Shown piece after piece: positions 12,210 through 23,497 of a stretch of DNA of 64,000 bases. The translations under genes and the position numbers were made by a program. Within the stretch, counting starts at the first letter, position 1. Every line of letters begins with the position of its first letter. The DNA comes from Nageia nagi (Eukaryota; Pinophyta), in the NCBI GenBank assembly GCA_050084985.1, contig JBITNC010000001.1, positions 117,552,001 to 117,616,000 of the forward strand. Direction: 5' to 3'. Below the pieces are notes generated by a model, which was given only the letters and a program-made list of their open reading frames with translations, was not told the origin of the DNA and did not search any database.

Positions 12210-12691
12210 TGAAGGAATTAGACTAGATCTAAACAAATCCTCAAGGACCTAAGACTAGGAAACTCATCATACACAAGATAACATAATCACACAAGATAAC
12301 ACAAGTGTAATGTGGTTTCTCCCTCCTTGGGAGTACATCCACAACTAGTATCTCAATTCTCAAGTATGCCCCTCTTACAACTATTCTCTTCCTCTCCTAC
12401 ACAACTAGTAGAGTAATTTTACTCTAAAAACTTAGTTATGTTACAAGAGGAGAGGCCCTCTATTTATAGCTTGAGAGCACCTCCCTAACCTCCCTTTAAC
12501 CCAAGGGTAAGGTTAGGGTTACAATAAATGTATCACCTAACTTTAACCTACCAACTAACCACTTGGTAAAGTCAAAATCTACATATTAAAGAATTCAATT
12601 AATCCCTTAAGGTATCTACATACCCTTTAAGTGATTAATTGAATTTACAAGGAGTTTAGATATTCACAATATTTCATTACAAATTCTAACA
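12210..12691 (-). repeat. copia-1 3' LTR
   Basis: It runs from TGAAGGAATTAGACTAG to ATTACAAATTCTAACA and matches 20671-21153 with few substitutions and small indels (for example around 12300-12360). The plus-strand text TCTATTTATAGC at about 12460 gives, on the sense strand, a GCTATAAATAGA TATA box, a plausible promoter of the element. Confidence 0.93.
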
Positions 12692-12701
12692 CTCCCCTTA
12701 A
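12692..12701 (-). other. copia-1 polypurine tract
   Basis: On the sense (minus) strand the sequence TTAAGGGGAG lies directly before the 3' LTR start TGTTAGAATT. This is the expected plus-strand primer. The same arrangement is found in the related element at 56351. Confidence 0.8.
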
Positions 12702-13560
12702 TGCAATATTGGGATAGAGCGTAGAAGAGAGAAGAGAGAGAGTAAGAGAGAGTTCTCCTCCATAGAGATACAAGTGGAGATGAGAATATTTACATATTTG
12801 AGAATCTTTTTGAGAACTAGTATGAGACTCACTACATTACCATTTGATAAAAAATGGTTTACAATACAATCATTAACCACAATTGGTTTCACTGTACATA
12901 GTAGTCGATCAACTTTAAGCTGACATGTGAGTCTCCATGAGCTTGCTTACACAAGGTGAGTAACCTGCATTTCTGAAGAAGATCCTGCATGCTACAAGCA
13001 ACTCATGAACAAAATCAGTTAGATGCATCATATATTCAAATAAGAGAATCAAATAATGCCATCTTATAAATAATTGATCAATGGTACACTATAAGTCATC
13101 ACGGAGATGCCAAGCCATCACTCATAGTCACCTGTTGTATATAGACATGTGTTGATTTTTAATAGAGCATAAAAATTGTACAACGAGTTTCTCATGCAGA
13201 GCAAACTCACCATGGAGGTATAGAATGTACAATAAGTTCCTCACATAGAGCAAACTTACCATGGAGGTATATTAATTATATGCTCAAAATTTGTACAACA
13301 AGTTTCTCATACAGAGCAAACTTACCATGGAGGTATAAAATGTACAATAAGTTTTCACGCAGAGCAAACTTACCACTGAGGTATAAAATAATCAACACTC
13401 TATAACAACAATTGTACAACAAGTTTGTCATGTAGAGCAAACTTACCACGGAGGTATAGAATGTACAATCAAACAGGCCTCTTAGAGGTGAAGTTGTCAT
13501 CACTAACAAAAGTTCAAACTTTATCCCCCTTGAGGGCAACTTCACCAACCCTAGATAATC
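12702..13560 (-). repeat. copia-1 3' untranslated tail with minisatellite
   Basis: The region between the pol end and the polypurine tract has no coding content. From about 13170 to 13470 it holds five imperfect copies of a unit of about 50-80 bp built on TGTACAA-AAGTTTCTCAT, GAGCAAACTTACCA and GGAGGTATA. A shorter version of the same motif set is present in the related element at about 56810-56970, so it is a family trait. Confidence 0.7.
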
Positions 13561-13561
13561 C

Positions 13562-14094
13562 CTAAGCTTGCTGAATGAGCTTCAGGAAGGGGCTTGGTGA
13601 ACAAATCATAGATTTTTTAGTAGATGGAAAATACTTCAAGTGTATGATGTCATCTAGAACCTTATCTCCTGATAAAATGGGCTTGGATCTCCACATGTTT
13701 GGTTCTCTGAGGGAACACAGGATTCTTAGCCAAAGAGATAGCTGATTGATTGTCTGAAGAAATAAGAGATGGGCCATTTTGCTTATACCAATTTCATTCA
13801 AAGATGCCTCAGCCAAATAGCATCTTAGGTAGCAATAGACATGGCTTGATATTTAGCTTTGATGGTAGAAAGAGTGACAATAGGTTGCTTCTTGGAAGCC
13901 CAAGAGATAGCACCTAAACCAATGTTGAACACATAAGTAGAGGTTGACTTCCTATCATCTCTATCTCCCCCATAATCAGAATCTGAGAACCCTGAGAGAA
14001 CAATTGAGGGCACTTTGGAATACTTAAGAGCAAGATCCTTTGTCCCTGCAACATACCTCAAGTTTTTGCTTAATAGCATTGAGGTGTTCAACAT
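13562..14094 (-). pseudogene. copia-1 RNase H domain
   Basis: The sense strand reads LRYVAGTKDLALKYSK, then the catalytic GFSDSDYGGDRDDRKSTSTY, ISWASKKQPIVTLSTIKAKY and QAMSIAT (14094-13825). After a frame change it reads EIGISKMAHLLF and, in broken frames, the terminal LRRILxEIG / NQSA / KHV / FTKPL-type region to 13562. The S-D-x-D-W/Y-x-x-D and LSTxEAEY-like blocks identify copia RNase H. At least one frameshift near 13820 disrupts it. Confidence 0.85.
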
Positions 14095-14223
14095 ATGGTT
14101 TTTGCATGAATCGTGCCATCAGATTCACTGCAAAGGCAATATCAGGTCAAGAGATAGTCAGATACAGAAGACTACCAATCAATTGCCTATAAGCTGTAGC
14201 ATCAGCCAACTAAGAATCTGAGC

Positions 14224-15060
14224 TCATGATACAATGATTCCAAGAGAAATAGGTATTGCAAGCATATTTACACTCCTCCATTCCAAACTTTGCAAGATGT
14301 CTGATATATACTTAGATTGAATAAGATAAGTATAATCTTTATGTTGGTATACTTGCATCCCAAGATAGTAATGCAAAAGACCTAAATCAGTCATTTCAAA
14401 TGTTGCCTTCAGTTTAGAAATGCACTCTTGGATGATTTCAATATTATTGCCAAGTAATGAAAAGATCATCCACATAAAGGAGAATTAAGACCATGTCTTT
14501 TCCTTGATTGAGTACATAGAGATTTGAATCAAAGAAGCACTTGGAAAAACCAATATCTGCAAAGAATCCTAAAATTTTCTTGTACCATGCTCTAGGTGCT
14601 TGCTTAAGTCCATACAAAGACTTCTTTAGCTTACACACAAGAGACTCTTTTCCTTCTGGAATAAATCCTTCTGGTTGATTCATGTAGATTTCAACATCCA
14701 AGTCACCATTGAGAAATGCACTCTTGACATTAAGTTGAAAAGTTTTCCATCCTTAAGCTGTAAAAAGAGCAAGGATTATCTGATAGTAGGCATTTTGGCC
14801 ACAGGAGCAAAGGTTTCCTCATAATCAATACCATATTTCTGAGCGAATCCTTTGGCCACTAACCTTGCTTTGTATTTTTAATTTTTCCATCAGAATTATA
14901 CTTGACCTTGTATATCCATTTATTGCCAATCACATTTTTCTCATTGGGATAAGGAACCAAATCCCAAGTTTCATTTTTCATGAGCACCTCATACTCAACT
15001 TTCATAGCTTCCATCCAACACTCTTGCTTGAAAGCTTTTTGAAGGTTGATGGATCATGCA
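14224..15060 (-). pseudogene. copia-1 reverse transcriptase (frameshifted)
   Basis: Blocks on the minus strand: EAMKVEYEVLMKNETWDLVP (about 15010-14950), GNKWIYKVKYNSDGKI (14935-14890), FLNGDLDVEIYMNQPEGF (about 14715-14660), KLKKSLYGLKQAPRAWYKKI (about 14640-14580), the catalytic LILLYVDDLFI (about 14490-14455), then IQECISKLKATFEMTDLGLL, HYYLGMQVYQ and YLIQSKYISDIL (14440-14300). YVDD is intact. Breaks occur near 14870-14720 and at 14455-14475. Confidence 0.9.
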
Positions 15061-15313
15061 TATTATCAATTTTGGCAAATAAAGAGTTATTCAAGGTCAT
15101 ACTCCTTGTAATTCTCTAAGCTGGAGAATTTTACTCTTGTGGTGACTTCTCTACATGATCATCCAACCAGTTAGGTGCAGGCAAAGAATCATCTAAATTA
15201 GACACCTCACATGAGAGGTCATATCCTCAGAATGTTCATTGAACTTGACATCCCTAGAAAACAAGACTATTTTATGGGATGAGGAGTAGAGCTTGTAACC
15301 TCTATGCTGATTA
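15061..15313 (-). pseudogene. copia-1 integrase-RT linker
   Basis: About 250 bp separate the integrase frame from RT. It corresponds to the low-complexity linker of copia pol and is not separately recognisable. It contains frame changes. Confidence 0.4.
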
Positions 15314-16095
15314 TCATACCCCACAAAGATGCATTTTTTTTGATCGTTTATCTAGCTTCTTTCTTTTCTCTAAGGTAATGAAGGCAAATGCATCACAACT
15401 GAAGACCCTAAAGTGTGAGAGGTTAGATTTCTTTCCTATCCATGCTTCATATGGAGTTTTACCTTCAACTGCCTTAGTAGGACACATATTTAGGGTGTGA
15501 ATAGCAGTGTGAATAGCTTCTCCCCATAAGAAACTTGGAAGGTTACCCAACATGCATCTTGCCATTTCCATAATGGTGTGATTCTTCCTTTCAACAACTC
15601 CATTTTGCTGAGGGGTGTAAGGGATTGTGAATTGTTGCTTGATCCCATTTTTAACACAATAGTCGTTAAACTCACTATTATTATACTCACCCCCATTATC
15701 AGATCTCAGCATCTTGATCTTAAAATCAATTTGATTTTCAACAAGTGCCTTGAAGTCTTTAAACCTATCAAAAGTTTGATCCTTGTGCTCAAGTAGATAA
15801 CCAAATGTCATCCTACTGAAGTCATCAATGAAGGTCAGAACATAAGAAGCTCCCCCTAGAGACTTAGTCTGAAATGGACCCATCAAATCTGAATGCACAA
15901 GCTGAAGAGGATGAGTAGCCCGAGTTGCCTTATCTTTTTCAAACTTTTGCCTATTCATCTTTCCTAGAATGCACCTTTCACAAAGACCAATTGTGGGTGA
16001 AATATTAGGTAAACCTTCCACAAGTTCTTGAGTTTTCATAGTTGAATACTCTTTGGTTAAGGTGCCCTAATCGTTGATGCCAAAGATTACCCTTT
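15314..16095 (-). pseudogene. copia-1 integrase, largely intact frame
   Basis: An open frame of 241 codons (16039-15314) holds the integrase. The GAG-pre-integrase motif LWHQRLGHLN lies just upstream in an adjoining frame (about 16085-16055). Within the frame are CERCILGKMNR (zinc-binding end), PLQLVHSDLMGPFQTKSLGG with the first catalytic Asp, FIDDFSRMTFGYLLEHKDQT, KMLRSDNGGEYNNSEF with the second Asp, and PYTPQQNGVVERKNHTIMEM with the catalytic Glu. It ends in the KTPYEAWIGKKSN and FRVFSCDAF blocks. All three D-D-E residues are present. It is the best preserved enzyme in the window. Confidence 0.93.
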
Positions 16096-16480
16096 GAATA
16101 AACATTTGCAACAAGACAAATCTTTGAAGGAACTTGATCCACAATATAAAGGTCATCCTTTACTGATCCTTTCATGAAGGTGGCAAGTCCTTTCTTAACA
16201 TATCAAGAGTGTGAGGTAAACTCAAATGAGTATCCTTTCCTTGTAATCTGAATTACGAAGATGAGATTCATTCTTAGTTTAGGCACGTAAAAGACATTAT
16301 CAAGAGTCTTTCCATGAATCTTCACACTCCCTATTCCTTGAACATCAAGGACTATATTATCACCTATCACAACTGCATCCTTTTTGTACTTATGAAAGTT
16401 TTCAAACTTATCCTTTTCATAACAATGTGATTAGTGCATCCTGAATCAACAATCCAATCATTTGAAATAGTTTGAGTCAT
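16096..16480 (-). pseudogene. copia-1 protease region (frameshifted)
   Basis: On the minus strand the active-site stretch DWIVDSGCTNHIV lies at about 16460-16425. It is the copia D-S-G aspartic protease motif. Downstream the frame breaks; later pieces such as GSVKIHGKTLDNVFYVPKLR are readable in other frames (about 16330-16270). The domain is therefore identifiable but disrupted. Confidence 0.7.
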
Positions 16481-17422
16481 TGAGTAGTAGGCAACAGTAG
16501 GAGTATGCTTGTTCTTCTTTTATTATTGAAATTTCTCACATTTGCATTTCCCTTGCCTTTTTGAGCAAATTTTTTTTGCAGACAATCATACTCTTTGTGC
16601 CCAAAGATGCCACAAAAGTTACAATTTCCATCAAACTTTTCCTGAGGTGTTAGATTGCTTGATCCAGCTTTGTCATTCCTTTGCCTTGTAGTTGCCATTA
16701 TTGTTGCCCTTTTTTGTCATACTTCCTGAAGGTAGATGAGGACTTGTTATCTTTGAATTTATAATGTTTGAACTTTTTCTTGAAAGGAGTTTGGTTGCTC
16801 CTAGAGCAATGCTATTGTCCTTTGGAGAAAGGTTCAACATTTTCTTGTTCAAAGTTTCCTCATGCTTCAGAAGGAGTCTAGAAAGGTTATCAAGAGAGAT
16901 GACATCTTCTGCATCATCGAGCCTTATTTCCATAACCGTGACAAAGTTACTGAACTTTGTAGTAAGGCTTTGAAGAATGATGAAGACCATGAACTCATCA
17001 TTGATCTAGTTGCTACCCACAGCCAACCAGTTGTGTCCATGAGGTCATGATTTTTTCAAGTAGATAGAGGCACTTTCATCTTCACCATGATGATACTGCA
17101 ACAACTTTTGTAAAATGGTGAACCTCCTTGAAAATTTGGACCCAAGGTAAATTTTCTTTAGCCTATCCCAAGCTTCCTTTGCTGATGTTGATGAAGAAAT
17201 CATGAGAAGGACATCATCTGAAACTACATGATAAATCATTGAAGTTGCTAACTCATTCTTTAAGTTGTATACTTCAAGAGCCTTCTCTTTGGTAGGAGCA
17301 ACCAAGTCTTCACTAACTGTTTGCCAAGCTTCCTTGCTTGTAACTCAGCTTTCATACGAGGTTCCCATATTCCAAAGTTAGGAACCGTCGAGTATATGCT
17401 TGGGAATGAAGGTTTCAACCAT
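16477..17422 (-). pseudogene. copia-1 gag with CCHC zinc knuckle (frameshifted)
   Basis: The start is taken at the ATG complement at 17420-17422 (MVETFIPKHILDGS), where copia gag of this family begins; one extra base follows and shifts the frame. The UBN2-like region reads EKALEVYNLKNELATSMIYH, VVSDDVLLMISSSTSAKEAW and RLKKIYLGSKFSRRFTILQK (17285-17090). NFVTVMEIRLDDAEDVISLD follows (about 16945-16890), and the zinc knuckle CNFCGIFGHKEYDC (C-X2-C-X4-H-X4-C) lies near 16620-16580. The related element has the same start context at 61001. Confidence 0.85.
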
Positions 17423-19885
17423 TGCTACAAAAAAGAGTAAATATGCAATAAGAATGCAAACTTTTACAATTTTCCATCTATACATATAAAACATCTAATA
17501 AGCAAACATGTCCCACATGTGCAAACTTATTAACCATGATCCATAGAAGGATAAAGTTGGGGTTGTTTTCTTGTATAGAATTAGGCCTTCACCCGGATGC
17601 CCGTAAGGTGGAGCCCAGGTACTACCAGTCCTCAACCAGTTCACCTTGGTCAGTAATATACTCTCACTAGGAGAAGTACTAACTATTTTCCAAGGATCCA
17701 ACGTATCTTGGATTGGCCATTTTAATTATCTTGATTAAGGTTTTCAATTTTCCTCCTAGGTTATCAAGATAATCCCTGAATGGACTGTGCGGACATGTGG
17801 TATCACTACACACATGTTTGTCCACCTAATAGAGTTATGTCCAATCCAATAGAGGTATTAGGGGCAATTAAGATAGACTTACCAACACTTGGGTCTTCGA
17901 ACTAAAAAGGCACCAGTATGCCCTGTCCTCACCTCGTGGCTCCCCAAACAAGTCATGTTGTGGAAAATACATGCGAATGTGTTCATTTTAGGGGTTACTT
18001 TCAATATTTTGCGTATTTGCAAGTATCAAGCAAATGTGCAAAAATATAAGGTAAAGTGAAAATACTCCATCCACACGAACTTGAAACCTTAAGAGTCCAA
18101 TGGGTTTTGTACTAACCCCTAAAGGACTTTTACATTTTTCATATTTTTGCTCAAGTTCAAAAATAATGAATTTTACAAAGGCTAAGTCCTACTTAGCATT
18201 AATCCATAACTTAAACATGTATTATTCCATGACTTAAAATTAAGTAATAAACATGCATCATGCATTATTTAACTTAAAATTTTAAGTACTAAGCATGCTT
18301 TAATCCTAACAAGGTTAAGAAGCATGCATTATAAACTTAGCATGTAAGATCCATAAAGATTTAAGTAAAAAATTATAAAGATTCCCCCGTTTTTACTTAA
18401 AGTGCGAAAACTTGGATGCTAAAAAATTGTGTTTAAGTATGATTTCTCCCTGTGTTTTTCAAGTAATGTGTGATCCCTAAAAACTTGGATGCTATAATTG
18501 GGCATTGAAATAGGCATGGTAAGTAAATAGGGCATTTGTTTACTTAAAAAAAGACTTAGGGAAAAAACCTTTAAATGTTTAATTTTGACCAAGGCAAAAA
18601 AAATCAAATCAAATTTGTAGTGGGTAAAAAATTAAATACCCAACAACTATAGTTGACAAAAAAAAAATTGAAGGGCCATGTGTAAGCCTCATGGAGGTGG
18701 AGAGGCTGGGCAAGGGTGGCAAGGGAGACCAAAGTGTGTAGAAGGGAGGTGAAGGTGGTAGGAGGAAGCCACATAGGGTGGTGGAGGTCATGTGGGGCAG
18801 CCAGTCGGTGGTTGACCACCCAATGCACGACTTCAGGGTGGCGAGGGAGGAGTGTCATGTTAAAAATAGAATAGACCCATTGATCCATGTTGTACAGATC
18901 CATCGAGCACTTCAGTCCATGAAGGATGTTTTGGGAGGCACTTCCGATGATCAGCATAGGCCATAGAGAGGTTTGATCGTGCATCTTGCAAATAATTCAC
19001 ATGCCTTGTCTATGCTTCCATGGTCGCACATCTATCTGGTGCATATCCTATGATCATTGCTTGCCATGAAATGATGTCTATAGCATGCATCATAGTGCAG
19101 TCCATGAAGCGGTGTCTACATCATGTAGTGTTGTGCAGATAATTGCATGCTTTGTGCAACTAGCCATTTTGGGCATAGTCTAGAGCTATCAGTAGGAGTG
19201 GAGGAGGCCAAGAAATGGGGTCTACATCATGTATCTTGGAAATGATTCATGTTCACTACCTACGATCATTGAGTCCAAGAAACAGGGTCTGCATCATGTG
19301 TCTTGGCAAATAATTCAGTGCCTTGTCAACATATCTGGTTGTGGGAATATCCTGCGATTGTTGAAGTCCATGAAGTGGTGTCTGCTAGCCTAGGATCACT
19401 GGAGTCTGTTGTCTAAATCATGGAGATGGTATCTTGATGAGGCATTTTTTTCAAATAGGTTGCATGCATGGAGGATTTCATGCGCACCTATATTCTATTT
19501 ATTCGACCCCCCCAAATTTAATTATTTATGGTTTAATTTGTTTGAATCAGCCAGTTTGGTGCACCAATTCCTTCAGGCCTTGTTTCAATAACATTTCTAT
19601 GCGAGTCAATTTGTTTCTTGATAATGTTGTGTTTCACATCAAGGTGCTACTCCCCACTGATGTCCATGGCATCCAAATTAAGAATGGAACATGCTAGTGA
19701 TGGGAACGTGACACCAAAATTAATTTAACACATAAACTTAACAGATACAATTATTTGCTTAACGCGAATACAAATTCTTTTAAGTTAAGGTTCCCTCACT
19801 AATGGCCATCCTTATAATATATATATATATATATATAAATATATTAATATTTGATTATATTTTAAACAAATTTTAAAAATAAAAA

Positions 19886-19920
<35 letters not shown>

Positions 19921-20656
19921 TGCCTTTGAAATTTTGTAGTAGAACTCAAAAAAAAGTATCTTCCTCTCAATTTTTTTTTGTAAATGTTCATGCCTCACCA
20001 AAAATACCACTAACATATCAAATGGTAGTATATATAGGAAAAATTTCACAATAATATATTACTATTTTTTAAGCAAATAGTAATAACATAACACTACTAA
20101 CATAAAAAAAATGTTAGTATATATTGCAATTTTTCATCATATATTGGTATTTAAGCAAATGTTGTGATAAATTGAACCAACACATACATTTAATTCCAAT
20201 ATAATATGTAAAAAATTTTGTATACTAACCCTTTAAAAGAATTATAGCAATTTAAAAATTGCAAGTAACATAGAGGATTAGTAAAAAAATTGCAACTTGT
20301 TAATCATAATTTAAAAGGACTAACATATAGCAAGTAATGTGTTAGTAGCATCATGTAATAATCCATTAAAATAACCAAATGAGGAGGAAATTTATACCTT
20401 CTCTTGGAATTCACCTCACCAATGGAGTGTAAGATGAGGAATGAAGAAGGATCACCAAGATGTAGCTTCCACACCAAAAGAAGAGCTTCCACACCAAGAA
20501 GAAGAGCTTCCACACCAAGAAGAGCTTCTACACCAAGAAGAAGAGCTTCCACACCAAGAAGAGCTTCTACACCAATAAGAAAAGCTTCCACACCAAGAAG
20601 AGCTTCTACACCAAGAAGAAGAGCTTCCACACCAAGAAGAAGAGCTTCCACACCAA
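17423..20656 (-). other. copia-1 long leader (5' untranslated region)
   Basis: It is 3.2 kb long, unusually long for copia. 17500-17960 is similar to 61200-61640 in the second element, so this part is a family trait. Between 18100 and 18400 runs of ACTTAAAATTTAAGT occur, also seen at 61880-62060. 18980-19440 carries sequence resembling PPR motifs on the minus strand (see findings). (TA)n tracts lie at about 19818-19840 and 19888-19917. No gene of its own is supported. Confidence 0.6.
20460..20656 (-). repeat. 18/21-bp minisatellite next to the copia-1 primer site
   Basis: About eleven copies of AAGAGCTTCCACACCAAG-like units, alternating 18 and 21 bp, end directly at the primer-binding site. 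Because units are multiples of three, both strands remain open: plus strand reads RRASTP repeats, the element's sense strand reads LLGVEAL repeats. I treat both as by-products of the repeat. Confidence 0.85.
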
Positions 20657-20668
20657 GCTCTGATACCA
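20657..20668 (-). other. copia-1 primer-binding site
   Basis: The plus strand reads GCTCTGATACCA, so the sense strand has TGGTATCAGAGC, the exact complement of the 3' end of plant initiator Met tRNA. It lies 2 bp from the right LTR. Confidence 0.9.
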
Positions 20669-20670
20669 AT

Positions 20671-21153
20671 TGAAGGAATTAGACTAGATCTAAACAAATC
20701 CTCAAGGACCTAAGACTAGGAAACTCAATCATACACAAGATAACATAATCACACATAATACACACAAGTGTGTAATGAGTTCCTCCCTCCCTGGGAGTAC
20801 ATCCACAACTATATCTCAATTCTCAAGTATGCCCTCTTACAACTATTCTCTTCCTCTCCTACACAACTAGTAGAGTAATTTTACTCCAAAAACTTAGTTA
20901 TGTTACAAGAGGAGAGGCCCTCTATTTATAGCTTGAGAGCACCTCCCTAACCTCCCTTTAACCCAAGGGTAAGGTTAGGCTTACAATAAATGTATCACCT
21001 AACTTTAACCTACCAATTAACCACTTGGTAAAGTCAAAGTCTACATATTAAAGAATTCAATTAATCCCTTAAGGTATCTACATACCCTTTAAGTGATTAA
21101 TTTAATTTACAAGGAGTTTAGATATCCATAATATTTCATTACAAATTCTAACA
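20671..21153 (-). repeat. copia-1 5' LTR
   Basis: TG at 20671, CA at 21152-21153; pairs with 12210-12691. It includes the same CTATTTATAGC (sense TATA box) at about 20920. The target duplication TGGAT follows at 21154-21158. Confidence 0.93.
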
Positions 21154-23449
21154 TGGATGACCCTTGAGGAGATAAAGAAATATAGGAACTAGGAAAATAG
21201 ATAGTAAGACTTTGCCCTCGACCCAGTTCCTCACCCAGCTAATAGATTTAGGTTGGGACCCCAATAAAATTCATTATTTTATAAAATTTAGATTTGAACA
21301 TACAAAAATGATTCATTATATTAAAAATGAATTATTTGAAAAATTTAAATATGATAAATTTTAGGAGGTAGAATATTCTAAAGATCCTTTGCCAGAATTT
21401 GGATAGCCTCTCCCTCCTAAATTTTAAGGGAAATTAGTTATAGGAGTGAAACAAATAGAGGTTGGACAAGCATCCAGCTTGTGAGAGCCTACAAAAAAGG
21501 GAGAATAAAATCCCTCAAATGCTACTACTACTTCCTAGGAGTCTTCTCTAAAGAAGAGAAAGAGGATCAGACTCTAGCTCAAAAATAACAAACCCTAGAG
21601 AAGAAGGAAAAATCATTAAAGAAACCTCATGCCACAAAGCCCATTTATAGAATTGCTACCTGTGCCTCCCAAAATTATAGAAGAAACTTTAGGGACTATG
21701 GTAAAAGAGGTAGAAATCTTTCATACAAAGAAAGTACAAGAGCCTTAAAGTATATATACTAGTGTTCAAGAACAATCCAAAAAAAAAAGAAATCCTAGAA
21801 AATAAAGAAGCCCTAAAAAAAGAACACATGCAAATTCAATAAGGTAGGAGAAATGTACTTGGATCAAGTGGATCTATAGTAGCTACACCTAGAGGCAAGC
21901 CAGATGATGATGGTGGTGGTGATGATGATGATGAACTTGAAAGGAAAAAAATGTAAATCCAATAGATAAAGATGATGATGAAGATAAGGTCATGGAGGAA
22001 GTAGAAAAAGAAATAGAAATTTAGCATGCTACACCTCCAAAAGAGTTAAGATCCATTCAACAAGTCATAGCAACCACTTTAGATATAAATAATCCTTCCT
22101 TTTATTTAATTCTTATAGCCTCCTAGGAGGAGATTAAATCATTTTTTCTACACAAATTGTAGAACCCATTGATTGGGAAACTTTTGTCAATCAACCTCTT
22201 GTGCTTCCTAAGTAACAATTGAGAATTTTGAGTAAAGTAATAAAAATGAAAGATATGAGGATAGCATAGATGTCTTCCAAAGAAGGACAACTAGATACTA
22301 CTCCCATGGCTATAATTGATGTGAATATGTAGAGTGCTTTAACAATTGACCAATCCAAGTTCCATGTAAGTACTTCAATGGTGATCGATAAAAGTCTTCA
22401 AAAAATGGAGACTAAGATAGATAAATTGAATAAAAAAATTGATCAAATATAAGAAAGATTATACTCTTAAAGATAAAATAGTGTTCGAGTTGCAAAAAAA
22501 AAATAAAGACTTGCTTATAAAGCTTAATAAGCAAAGGTCAGAAATTGAAAAGAGCTAGATAGAAACAAAGGTTGAGTTAGACCGCAAATCAAACTATACA
22601 AGATCTTAAAGCTTAAGCTATAGTTATATATGGCCAAAAAGTCAAGCAAGTTGAATTGAGTTGCAAAATATTATAGAAACTAACAAGGTATTATTTGATG
22701 ATAATTTAAAATTATTGTTGTTGATGAAAGGCTTTTAAAAATCCTTGGGAAAGCAAGTCAGAGATAGGATGGTGACCTTATCACATTTGCATTTGTTAAA
22801 AGAATAGACATTGCAAGCCATAAAGTAGTTCAACATGGAAACCACTATCCATTAGTTGGCTTTGGATATACTATGATCAATTATTGAGAAAATGTAGAGT
22901 TATTTGAGAGTTTTGACTAAGAAAGACATAGTTGCCATTACTCCCAGGCTAAGAGAATCATATTTGAGGAGGATCTGAGATATAGAGGAATTATAAGATT
23001 TGGTGTTCAATATGAACATTAGTAAATACTAGCTCATAATAGAGCTAGCATTTATGAACAAATTCTTGAATTCTTTGATTGAAATGAAAGCTCCCAAATT
23101 ATAGGAAGAAAAAAATGTACAAGGTAGTGTTGCTAGTTGGGTAGCCAATACCATTCAATTTCTTGAGAAATCTTTTTTTTAGAAGTAAATTTTATATTTT
23201 CAATAAATAAATGACCTTACTCAAGAAGCAATTATAAGGTTCTTGCATGTTAGGAGGTTAGAGAATGTTCTAACAGATTTTAGAGCAAATATTATAAAGA
23301 TTCAAGCGTCCCATGTTCTATCATAAGTTGACTATCAAGATAAAGATTTGGATAAGAAGATGCACCTCTTTCTCCTAGTAGATTTAATTCCACCACCTAA
23401 GATCCCTACCAACTCTACATCTAAACAGGCTATTAGAAGTAGCAAGTAG
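21154..23449 (+). pseudogene. Post-pol reading frame of the Tat-like element, 3' part
   Basis: After removing copia-1 and one TGGAT copy, the codon split at 12209 joins in frame with MTLEEIKKYRN here, which shows it is the continuation of the frame starting at 10711. It proceeds with stops through a K/E-rich part (about 21540-21640), an acidic D/G run (DDDGGGDDDDELERKK, about 21900-21955), a predicted coiled coil (MVIDKSLQKMETKIDKLNKK, about 22380-22440) and ends with AIIRFLHVRRLENVLTDFRA and ...SKQAIRSSK, TAG at 23447-23449. The original protein would have been about 1,200 codons. No family is recognised. Confidence 0.6.
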
Positions 23450-23464
23450 TGGGTCCTATTCTCT

Positions 23465-23476
23465 AGTAGGGGGAGA
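23465..23476 (+). other. Tat-like element polypurine tract
   Basis: AGTAGGGGGAGA follows the reading-frame stop by 15 bp and precedes the mapped LTR start by about 21 bp. The gap is longer than usual, so either the LTR begins earlier than the alignable region or the intervening bases diverged in the 5' copy. Confidence 0.5.
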
Positions 23477-23497
23477 CCCCAAGAGCCACTAGAAGAT

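Larger units (their letters stand above)
12210..21153 (-). mobile_element. Ty1/copia LTR retrotransposon (copia-1), near-complete, recently inserted
   Basis: The element is 8944 bp long. LTRs are 12210-12691 (482 bp) and 20671-21153 (483 bp), both TG...CA. The flanks are a perfect 5-bp target duplication, TGGAT, at 12205-12209 and 21154-21158. A polypurine tract complement (CTCCCCTTAA) abuts the left LTR and an initiator-Met primer-site complement (GCTCTGATACCA) abuts the right LTR, fixing the minus orientation. Gag, protease, integrase, RT and RNase H lie in copia order from 17422 down to 13562. The LTRs look about 95% identical by eye, so it is young relative to its host. Several frameshifts and stops mean it is probably inactive. 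Confidence 0.95.

Noticed and set aside
18604-18984. 126-codon minus-strand frame rich in His/Pro/Leu
   Set aside because: Located in the copia-1 leader with no family match; likely chance openness of low-complexity sequence.
20404-20673. Open frame on the plus strand with RRASTP repeats (and a longer one on minus with GVEALL repeats)
   Set aside because: Both are products of an 18/21-bp minisatellite whose unit is a multiple of three; they overlap the primer site of copia-1.
21836-22027. Minus-strand frame with a serine run and hydrophobic start
   Set aside because: Antisense of the acidic D/G run in the post-pol frame of the Tat-like element.
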